A DNA stretch of 8,031 nucleotides. Source: JBDKTK01 sp039680225 (GTDB taxonomy: Bacteria; Desulfobacterota; Syntrophia; Syntrophales; UBA4778). The stretch's first letter is position 1, and every line of letters begins with the position of its first letter. The stretch spans positions 1-8,031 of the forward strand of contig JBDKTK010000353.1 in the NCBI GenBank assembly GCA_039680225.1. Direction: 5' to 3'. Positions 1-5,926 of this stretch are shown here, one piece after another. The translations under genes and the position numbers were made by a program. Under the pieces are notes generated by a model. That model was not told the DNA's origin, ran no database searches, and worked only from the letters and a program-made list of their open reading frames with translations.

Positions 1-2220
1 CGCCTGCAGGTAATCTCTTCTCACTTCCGGATCGACAAAGATCTGGGCTATATCCGAAATCGATGACATTAATTCTCGGGGAGAGTCGTACCCGGCGATC
101 CGGGCATAAGCCGTGTTGCAGCTGATGACTTTCCCCCAGGGGGTAGTCTGAAAAATGCCCAGCATCGAGTTCTCGAATATGCTCCTGTATTTTTCTTCCG
201 CCATGGCAAGCTCGTGCAGGGCCCGCTTTTCATCAGTAATGTCGCGTGTTGATTGGATGGCCCCGACGATGTTGCCTTCCGAATCCCTGAGCGGGGCAGC
301 CGTGGAAGACAGATATTTCCCGAGGTTCGCAACATAACCTTCCGCAGTGAGCACTTCCCCTTTTCTTTCCAGCACCTGGTAATTTTTTTCTGCTTCGGGA
401 TCGGGATGCAGGACAAGGTCGACGAGGATCGGCCGCCTTTCATTATGGACAGGAAGAGCGTATTCGTAATTCCCCTTTCCGAGCATGGAGGCCGCCTTGA
501 TGCCGGCGAGTTCCTCCATAGCCTTGTTCCAGGCGATCAATATGCCGTCCTTGTCGATGACCAGGGTCGCGTCCGGCAGGAAATCGATAATATCGGCAAG
601 ACGCCGTTCGCTTACCTTCAGGGCCTTTTCAGCCTGGATCCGATCGTTTATATCGGCCAGCAATAAAAGCAGGTGGAGTTCGCCTTCGTGATAGAACGGC
701 GCAAAGCGGCAGTCCACCCAGCAGGATTTGCCGAAGGATGAATCCAATCGGGTTTCCAGTGAAAGCACCTGGCCCGTGGCAAGCGCCCGTTCCGCAGCTT
801 CCAGCATGCCGGATTCTTTCCACGATGCGAGCTCCCTGAAGTTCTGCGTCAGGACCTGTTTCGTGTTGCCCCCGATTATTTCCGCAACGGCATTATTGAC
901 CGAGACGCAGGGGCCGGAAGAATGGAAGATGACAATTCCGATGGGAGATGCCGCGAATACTGTTTTATTGAACTCGAGCGATTCGCGAATGCGCTGTTCC
1001 GCCTTTTTAAGGGCCGAGATATCAAGCAGGGCGGCAGTGCTCTGTTTTGTCCCCGGCATTATGGCGATTTTCACGAGTACATCTTTCTCATTTCCATCCC
1101 GGTCAACAAAGCGGAACTCATATTCCGAGGGAGCAACATTGATTTCGGACCTCCTCGATTTATGATAGCCAATCATGCGCTGCAGGTCTTTTTGCGAAAC
1201 GACTTGCGTAAAGGGTATCTTGCCCTCAATTTCCTCCCTGGTGTATCCGCTGAGCTTTTCGAATTCGGAATTTACCAGGGACAAAATAGTGTTGTCTTCA
1301 GCTATCAGCATGGCAGTCCCGGAATTCTCAAAAAGGCTCCGGTACCTTTCCTCGGAATGGCGCAGCGCCTCCTCGGCGCGTTTCCGCTCCGTTATGTCCC
1401 GGACCGAAGTTACCCGCGCATACTCCCCCTGGTAAATTATATTCCTCACATTGAACTCGGCAGGGAAGACGGACTCGTCCCTCCTCAGGAAATTGATTTC
1501 ATATGTCCCCTCCATCCCTCGTTGTATGTCGGTCAGAAAGGCCGACTTTGCCGGGTCCGGGGCAACCATGTGCAACAGGTTTTTCCCGATGATTTCCGAT
1601 AATGAATAAAAACCGGCCATGGAGACGAAAGTGTCATTTGCATCAACTATGAGATGGTCCCTGCTGATACATATCCCTTCGGAAGACAGCGAGGAAAGTA
1701 TCCAGTTCCTCTCCTCGCTTTCCCTCAGGGCGGCTTCGGCCAGCTTTCTCCCGGTCACGTCGCGCACATTGATTACAAAACCGTTCACGGCGGGGTCGTT
1801 CAGCCGATTGGCGCCGACCCCTTCCAGGACGCGCTCTGATCCGTCTTTATGAACGATGCGGAAGGAATTGGGAATGAGCTCTGCCTCCGTCCTGACGGCC
1901 CTGGCAAAATCCCGCATGGACCGCTCGATGTCTTCCGGGGAAATGATTTCATGAGCCGTTTTGCCTTCAAGCTCTTCCGGGCGATAGCCCAGGAAACGTT
2001 CAACGGCTTGGCTGGAGTAGGCGATTTTCCCCTGTCTATCGAGAACGAAAACCATATCTGAAGCATTTCTGGTGATCGCCTGAAAATACGCTTCCCTGTT
2101 GCGCAGGGATTCCACTTCCCGCTTCAGGTCAGCCTCCCTTTCCTCAAGGTCGGAGATAAGCAGATACGCCGCTTCCAGTTCCCATTTTAAATTTTCCCTT
2201 GTTTTATCGTGGTTGCTCAA
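1..2220 (-). CDS. Multi-PAS sensor protein, C-terminus cut by window edge
   Basis: The reverse strand is open from a TTG at 2220 to the left edge: 740 codons without a stop, so the 3' end is missing. The start is MSNHDKTRENLKWELEAAYL. TTG is preferred because GGAG lies 8 nt upstream, no better in-frame start precedes it before a TAA near 2270, and the first in-frame ATG (about 2054) would cut into the first PAS domain. Residues 1-42 look like a charged coiled coil. At least six PAS domains follow, with boundaries set by S-box endings: RDVTGRK (153-159), RDITERK (274-280), LDIS (399-402), ADIND (522-526), RDITDEK (659-665), then a sixth PAS beginning KYRSIFENSMLGIFQTT. No membrane segment or signal peptide is seen, so it is probably cytoplasmic. 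Such arrays usually feed a histidine kinase, GGDEF/EAL or phosphatase domain; the output here is unseen. Ligands cannot be inferred. It is separated from the upstream operon by 402 nt and probably has its own promoter. Confidence 0.93.
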   Translation of the reverse strand, partial: MSNHDKTRENLKWELEAAYLLISDLEEREADLKREVESLRNREAYFQAITRNASDMVFVLDRQGKIAYSSQAVERFLGYRPEELEGKTAHEIISPEDIERSMRDFARAVRTEAELIPNSFRIVHKDGSERVLEGVGANRLNDPAVNGFVINVRDVTGRKLAEAALRESEERNWILSSLSSEGICISRDHLIVDANDTFVSMAGFYSLSEIIGKNLLHMVAPDPAKSAFLTDIQRGMEGTYEINFLRRDESVFPAEFNVRNIIYQGEYARVTSVRDITERKRAEEALRHSEERYRSLFENSGTAMLIAEDNTILSLVNSEFEKLSGYTREEIEGKIPFTQVVSQKDLQRMIGYHKSRRSEINVAPSEYEFRFVDRDGNEKDVLVKIAIMPGTKQSTAALLDISALKKAEQRIRESLEFNKTVFAASPIGIVIFHSSGPCVSVNNAVAEIIGGNTKQVLTQNFRELASWKESGMLEAAERALATGQVLSLETRLDSSFGKSCWVDCRFAPFYHEGELHLLLLLADINDRIQAEKALKVSERRLADIIDFLPDATLVIDKDGILIAWNKAMEELAGIKAASMLGKGNYEYALPVHNERRPILVDLVLHPDPEAEKNYQVLERKGEVLTAEGYVANLGKYLSSTAAPLRDSEGNIVGAIQSTRDITDEKRALHELAMAEEKYRSIFENSMLGIFQTTPWGKVISCNTAYARIAGYDSPRELMSSISDIAQIFVDPEVRRDYLQA

Positions 2221-2228
2221 GACCTCTT

Positions 2229-2232
2229 CTCC
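2229..2232 (-). promoter_or_regulatory. Shine-Dalgarno site deciding the TTG start of the PAS gene
   Basis: On the minus strand GGAG is followed by eight bases (AAGAGGTC) and then the TTG at 2220. The spacing is good, and the AGAGG inside the spacer may also contribute. This is the main reason for taking a TTG start rather than the internal ATG near 2054. Confidence 0.6.
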
Positions 2233-2273
2233 GGCGCAAGAATTTAGAAATTTGAAGCAATCGCGGTTTTTTT

Positions 2274-2279
2274 ATTATA
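2274..2279 (-). promoter_or_regulatory. Candidate sigma-70 -10 box for the PAS gene
   Basis: A perfect TATAAT lies on the minus strand in an AT-rich stretch, about 54 nt before the TTG start, predicting transcription from about 2267 and a leader of about 47 nt. No good -35 hexamer sits 16-18 nt upstream (the best there are GCAGGA and TGCAGG), so if real the promoter may depend on an activator. A TATAAT in an AT-rich gap can occur by chance. Confidence 0.4.
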
Positions 2280-2297
2280 AATGTTCCCTCTGTTTTT

Positions 2298-2310
2298 CCT
2301 GCATTGCAGG
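2298..2310. promoter_or_regulatory. 13-bp palindrome at the -35 position, possible operator
   Basis: Reads CCTGCATTGCAGG on the plus strand: perfect 6-bp arms CCTGCA/TGCAGG around one base. It lies about 31-43 bp before the start predicted from the TATAAT at 2274-2279, where an activator or repressor dimer often binds. No regulator family is recognised from the motif. Confidence 0.35.
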
Positions 2311-2325
2311 ACAATTACTGCAAAA

Positions 2326-2339
2326 CTGGAATAATCCAG
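2326..2339. repeat. Short inverted repeat CTGGA-N4-TCCAG
   Basis: Plus strand CTGGAATAATCCAG has perfect 5-bp arms around a 4-base spacer, 15 bp from the palindrome at 2298-2310. It could be a second operator site or a weak leader hairpin if transcription begins near 2412. The arms are short enough to be chance. Confidence 0.25.
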
Positions 2340-2422
2340 CAGGTATAAAGCTATCCCCTCCCTTAAAAAATCAAGCTTTTACAAGACCTTTCAAGCTGTT
2401 TCATCCCATCCGGCTTATAAAG

Positions 2423-2438
2423 TGCAATTTTTCAGCCA
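2423..2438 (-). promoter_or_regulatory. rpoN-type site: Candidate sigma-54 (-24/-12) promoter
   Basis: The minus strand reads TGGCTGAAAAATTGCA. It matches the sigma-54 consensus TGGCAC-N5-TTGCA at TGGC and TTGCA, with the required GG-N10-GC spacing (GG at 2437-2436, GC at 2425-2424). It predicts transcription from about 2412 and a leader of about 190 nt to the TTG at 2220. The AC after TGGC is TG here. An upstream enhancer-binding site was not identified. Confidence 0.35.
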
Positions 2439-2470
2439 GAAATCATGTTTAGCGGGTGAAATAATAATTT

Positions 2471-2485
2471 GCCCGGGGACCGGGC
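2471..2485. terminator. Compact GC hairpin after lepB, weak terminator candidate
   Basis: GCCCGG and CCGGGC flank a 3-base loop, a perfect 6-bp GC stem about 140 nt after the lepB stop. On the minus strand it is followed by AAATTATTATTT, which is A/T-rich but not a clean T run, so intrinsic termination is uncertain. It lies between the lepB end and the candidate promoters of the PAS gene, where a terminator would be expected. Confidence 0.3.
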
Positions 2486-2622
2486 GTGACAAAAATACCA
2501 GGAAAGCGGGCAGGCAAAAAACTTTCATCCGAGCCTCCAAGCCGGACCGGCAGCAGCTGTATGCCCGTGAAACCGGGAAGGGCCCCCAAACCCGCGCAGC
2601 TCGAGATTGCTAAAAATTTCTT

Positions 2623-3525
2623 TCAGGGTTTGTCTTTATCCAGATTTTTCCCGAACCTGTCCCAATCGTTAGACCAGACGATGTAAATGGCCTTGCCGGC
2701 AATGTTTGCCGCGGGGACAGCCCCGAAGAACCTGCTGTCAAAGCTGTCGAGGAAAGCATCCCCTAAAACGAAATAGCTGTCAGCGGGAATCTTCAGGGGG
2801 TCGAGATTGTCCATCTTGGGGACGAGGGGCGCGTCTGCGTTATCGACCTTATAAGAGAACTCTTCCAGGGGAAGCCCGTTTATGAAGAGCACCCTGTTGC
2901 GGATTTCCAGTGTCTCGCCCGGCAGGCCGACAATCCGCTTGAGCCAGAATTTACCTTTGCCGGCGCCCTGTTTCTCATCTGAACCGGCCCTGAATATCCG
3001 GAATATGATGATGTCTCCCCTGGACAGAACGGATTTATCCGCGGTCCTCTGGACCATGATTCTCTCGCCTATCCTCAGGGCGGGCTCCATGGACGAAGCG
3101 GAAACATTGAAGCTGTTGTAGTTGTCATAAGTGCTTGGAATCAAGCTGAGCAAAAGGGCGGGGACGATAGCTGCCGCTATGTACACCCAAACCCGGTTGT
3201 ATTTTTTCAGCTCGATTGCTTTAAGTCTGCCTGCAGAGAAGGCGGCCTCGCCTGCAATCAGGATCGGAAAAAGAAGGCTCAGGCCGAAGTAAACAACCGC
3301 GGACCTGAAATTTGAAAAAGGATCGTAAAAGATCATGGCCAGGCACCAGGTGAAAGAGAACGCCAATACGGCCGCGAATTTCTTCATTTCGCCGTTATAA
3401 AGCTGCCCGAGGCCCGGAAAGAAGACAGAGAGGAAAAAAGCAATGACCGGATTTCTTGTTTTCAGATGAAGTTCCGCTGCGCCGTTGAACCGGGATCCTT
3501 CCTGCGCCTGTTCCGTGTTTCCCAT
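2623..3525 (-). CDS. lepB: Type I signal peptidase with extra N-terminal membrane domain
   Basis: A 300-residue S26 protease that would cut signal peptides from exported proteins on the outer face of the inner membrane. The ATG at 3525 is chosen because a G-rich Shine-Dalgarno lies 9 nt upstream; a longer frame would run into the transglutaminase gene. Residues 26-48 (NPVIAFFLSVFFPGLGQLYN onward) resemble the TM2/DUF5683-type module, followed by membrane segments near 48-66, 74-95 and 111-130. The catalytic part starts with SASSMEPAL, nucleophile Ser145. The general base is Lys196 in LKRIVGLPGE. The last box reads GDAFLDSFDSRFFG (255-268) instead of GDNRDNSxDSRyWG; the equivalents of E. coli Ser278, Asp280 and Arg282 remain (Ser261, Asp263, Arg265). 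It is the last gene of the operon, 22 nt after the transglutaminase. lepB is given for family; whether it is the housekeeping enzyme or a dedicated one is unknown. Confidence 0.92.
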   Translation of the reverse strand: MGNTEQAQEGSRFNGAAELHLKTRNPVIAFFLSVFFPGLGQLYNGEMKKFAAVLAFSFTWCLAMIFYDPFSNFRSAVVYFGLSLLFPILIAGEAAFSAGRLKAIELKKYNRVWVYIAAAIVPALLLSLIPSTYDNYNSFNVSASSMEPALRIGERIMVQRTADKSVLSRGDIIIFRIFRAGSDEKQGAGKGKFWLKRIVGLPGETLEIRNRVLFINGLPLEEFSYKVDNADAPLVPKMDNLDPLKIPADSYFVLGDAFLDSFDSRFFGAVPAANIAGKAIYIVWSNDWDRFGKNLDKDKP

Positions 3526-3534
3526 GTTTGATTT

Positions 3535-3549
3535 CCCCCCCCTTTTTTT
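3535..3549 (-). promoter_or_regulatory. A7G8 homopolymer tract forming the lepB Shine-Dalgarno
   Basis: Between the transglutaminase stop (TAA, 3550-3548) and the lepB ATG (3525) the minus strand reads seven A then eight G, then AAATCAAAC and ATG. The G run is the only ribosome-binding sequence in the 22-nt gap. Runs this long are prone to slippage, which would change the strength or spacing of the site. Confidence 0.6.
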
Positions 3550-5926
3550 AATCCGTTGTGCGAAACTTATGAACAAGTTTTTCCAACAAAGTCTTCTTCC
3601 CGCTTGCCTGCGGAGCTGTTTCCAGTATTTGCCGGTAAGCTTCCAGCGTTTTGTCGGCATCGGCCCCGCTCACGGGCATCTCGCTGTAACGGGCTTTCTG
3701 GAAAGCATCCGCGACGGCGGCTGCCGGCCCGTCCAGGGAAGGGAAGGAGCCGCCCAGGAAATCCCGGTACTCCCGGACGTCCATGAAATCGGGACGCTTC
3801 AAGCCCCTCCTCTTCAGGAAATTCTCCATCTCCGTGTAGCATCCCATGATGAACTCCTTCGGGTCCGACCGGTCGATCCGGCCCAGCCTGTATTTGAAAA
3901 AGACGGGGAGCAGCGCCCTGTATGCTTTCGGGCCGAGGAAGAGCGCCAGGGCTGCAAGCATTATTTCCCACCAGCCGTTCCCCTTGAGCCAGTCCCACGC
4001 ACCGATTACAACTTCCTCGAGGAATTTTATGGCTGATTTCAGGAATTCGGCTGCGCCCTTGATGAAATCGCGCATCATGTCAAGGAGCTTCGCCCACCAG
4101 GCGCCCGGGTCCTTTTCGATCATCCGTTTAAAAAAATCGTCGGTATAATCGAAGAAATTGAAAAAGTATATGCTGCCGATCTTCTTATTCGGGGGCTTGA
4201 ATTCCGGTGTGGGCTCAAAAGTTACCCATTGGCGGTCGATATAGGCCTCGACCCAGGCATGAATGTCTGAGTTCCGCACTTCGAAAACGCCCCTGAAAGG
4301 GCTGAACCGCGTCGCCCGGTAACCGGTCACAAATCTCGCCGGGATGTCTTCGCTCCTGAGCAGCATGACCATGGACGAGGCGAACATTTCGCTCGGGCCC
4401 TGCCTCATTTTGAAAAGGAACTCGTAGACCGGCTCGTTTCCCCAATTATGGCGGACAGCGGAAGGCGAGTAGCGGTAATTCGCCCTCAGGTAGTTTTCAA
4501 TGGCGCTGGCCTTCTCATAATCCGCGTTCGTATTCTCCGTTATTTTATGGGCCAGCCTGCGGATCGAGAAAGTCCCGCCGGGCATCTGGAGATATTTGGC
4601 TTTGTCTTCGCAGTCCTCCTCTCCGGCGGCCGGGCGGCCATTGAAATCCAGCAGCCGGGACTTGATGTGGTATACCGTCCCTTTCTCCTGGACGCGGCCG
4701 ATCGAGCGCAGGCCGTGCTCCGAATCAAGCTCGACGACGGCGTGGGGGTAGACCAGGGCATTCGGGCGGTAGGCCGAAAAGATCAGCGGGGGCATGTCCT
4801 GGACCAGCATGTATTTCTGCCTCACGCCTTCCGAATAGTAGGTGTCCCCGATAATGAACATTCCCATATTCATGAAGATCTGCCGTTTATCTATGTCCCT
4901 GTCGGTCCAGGTGTTCCCGTCAAAGTTGTTGAAGATCCGCCCGCGGCAGTACAGGGCCCTGTCGGCCCGCAGGTAGAACATTACTTTATCAGGCATCAGG
5001 CCCGCTTCGCCGTTGATGCTGAAACTGTTTCCGAAACCCGCATATCCACTTCCGTGCCGGGATTGCCCGTCGCCTTTCTGGCCGCCTTGATCCGCGCCGC
5101 CATCTTTCCCCCCTGCCATGGAGCCCGCTTGTTGTTCTTTGCCTTTTTCCCCTCCGCCCTTCCGGCCCTTTTTTTTCTGCTCGGCTTCCCAACTCTGAAT
5201 CCGCATATCTCTGAAGGCCTCGCCGAGCCAGCCCTTGTCTTCGCGGGTGCCGCCCTGGTTGTTCATGTTTACCCGAAAAAATTCCGGGGAAGGGAAGTGC
5301 GGCACAAGCAGGTAAATGGCTGTGGATAGGGCGATTGTGAGGAAGGCGATCTCCACTCCTTTCAAGGGCAGGCGTACGCCCCCGGCAAGCAGGTCTTTGT
5401 CGCCGCCCCTGGCTTCAGAGAGCTTATCGTCCACGTAATCCGCGACCAGGACGAGCATCAAAGCCAGCACGTAAGCCGCCATGTAGCCTATGTAACCGGC
5501 ATCCCTGCTGTAACCCGCGCCCGCAAATACCAGGATCAGGGAGACAATATAGGAAAGGTAAAAATCCCGGCGCTTCGAGAGAATGCAATTCAAGCCCGCC
5601 TGGATCCAGAGGAGGAATAATATCATCCGGTCCAGGATGTACCAGCCCGGCATGCTCAATGCCGCCAATACTCCAAAGACAATCGCAATGCCGGTCAGGA
5701 CAGGCATGGATTTGTTGCCCGTCTTCCTGTAATGGCTCCCGCAGAATATCGTCGCTCCAAAGATTATCCACCAGAATACTGTCTTGACCAGGAACACGGG
5801 GCCGCTGACTTCGCTCTCCAGCGCGGCGACCGAGGTGCACAGGAGTATCAAGGTCCCCCAGTAAAGGTACGGATACTCGACCTTCCTGTTCAGCCTGTCC
5901 GCGGCTTTATTCATCGGTTCTGCCAT
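3548..5926 (-). CDS. TgpA-like membrane transglutaminase-fold protein, catalytic Cys replaced by Ser
   Basis: A 792-residue membrane protein laid out like TgpA (DUF3488-transglutaminase-DUF4129). About seven membrane segments occupy residues 20-208 (near 20-37, 44-63, 75-92, 98-116, 122-138, 144-163, 190-208). A periplasmic region follows: a Gly/Lys/Gln-rich linker (about 225-305) and the transglutaminase core (about 450-580). The last membrane segment (about 652-676) leads to a cytoplasmic DUF4129-like tail with FLKRRGLKRP and KARY. The core has QGPSEMFASSMVMLLR, IPARFVTGY, SDIHAWVEAYI and WVTFEPTP. The normal nucleophile position (GxCExFA) is Ser512 (codon AGC, 4393-4391), with His556 and Glu571 completing the triad, so ordinary Cys chemistry is not expected. 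The ATG at 5926 overlaps the DUF58 stop (TGATG), implying coupled translation; ATG at 5914 is an alternative. Its substrate is unknown. Confidence 0.9.
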   Translation of the reverse strand: MAEPMNKAADRLNRKVEYPYLYWGTLILLCTSVAALESEVSGPVFLVKTVFWWIIFGATIFCGSHYRKTGNKSMPVLTGIAIVFGVLAALSMPGWYILDRMILFLLWIQAGLNCILSKRRDFYLSYIVSLILVFAGAGYSRDAGYIGYMAAYVLALMLVLVADYVDDKLSEARGGDKDLLAGGVRLPLKGVEIAFLTIALSTAIYLLVPHFPSPEFFRVNMNNQGGTREDKGWLGEAFRDMRIQSWEAEQKKKGRKGGGEKGKEQQAGSMAGGKDGGADQGGQKGDGQSRHGSGYAGFGNSFSINGEAGLMPDKVMFYLRADRALYCRGRIFNNFDGNTWTDRDIDKRQIFMNMGMFIIGDTYYSEGVRQKYMLVQDMPPLIFSAYRPNALVYPHAVVELDSEHGLRSIGRVQEKGTVYHIKSRLLDFNGRPAAGEEDCEDKAKYLQMPGGTFSIRRLAHKITENTNADYEKASAIENYLRANYRYSPSAVRHNWGNEPVYEFLFKMRQGPSEMFASSMVMLLRSEDIPARFVTGYRATRFSPFRGVFEVRNSDIHAWVEAYIDRQWVTFEPTPEFKPPNKKIGSIYFFNFFDYTDDFFKRMIEKDPGAWWAKLLDMMRDFIKGAAEFLKSAIKFLEEVVIGAWDWLKGNGWWEIMLAALALFLGPKAYRALLPVFFKYRLGRIDRSDPKEFIMGCYTEMENFLKRRGLKRPDFMDVREYRDFLGGSFPSLDGPAAAVADAFQKARYSEMPVSGADADKTLEAYRQILETAPQASGKKTLLEKLVHKFRTTD

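Larger units (their letters stand above)
2221..2622. other. Non-coding gap between lepB and the PAS gene
   Basis: This 402-nt stretch has no convincing gene on either strand; the short open frames on the plus strand lack family features. The half next to lepB is GC-rich, with small dyads such as GCCGG-T-CCGGC and a weak stem followed by a T6 run on the minus strand (complement of 2521-2516). The half next to the PAS gene is AT-rich and holds the promoter-like elements listed separately. No riboswitch class was recognised. Confidence 0.7.

Noticed and set aside
922..1602. 226-codon open frame on the plus strand
   Set aside because: It is the complement of PAS domains 2 to 4 of the long minus-strand gene and shows no family features.
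2365..2404. Possible 13-residue leader peptide (MKQLERSCKSLIF) on the minus strand
   Set aside because: It has no clear ribosome-binding site and no codon run or attenuator-like pairing. A frame this short is expected by chance.
2221..2622. Riboswitch, including a cyclic-di-GMP type
   Set aside because: The conserved core elements of known classes were not found; only short generic hairpins are present.
2422..2686. Two short plus-strand frames of 63 and 66 codons in the gap and over the lepB end
   Set aside because: They overlap each other, the second runs into lepB, and neither has a recognisable motif or good ribosome-binding site.
3526..3660. Longer start for the signal peptidase at 3660
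   Set aside because: The extra 45 residues come from the transglutaminase gene read in another frame. The ATG at 3525 has the Shine-Dalgarno.
4448..5329. 293-codon open frame on the plus strand
   Set aside because: It is antisense to the transglutaminase gene, whose protein shows clear domains. The antisense product has no recognisable motif, and long shadow frames are expected in GC-rich sequence.
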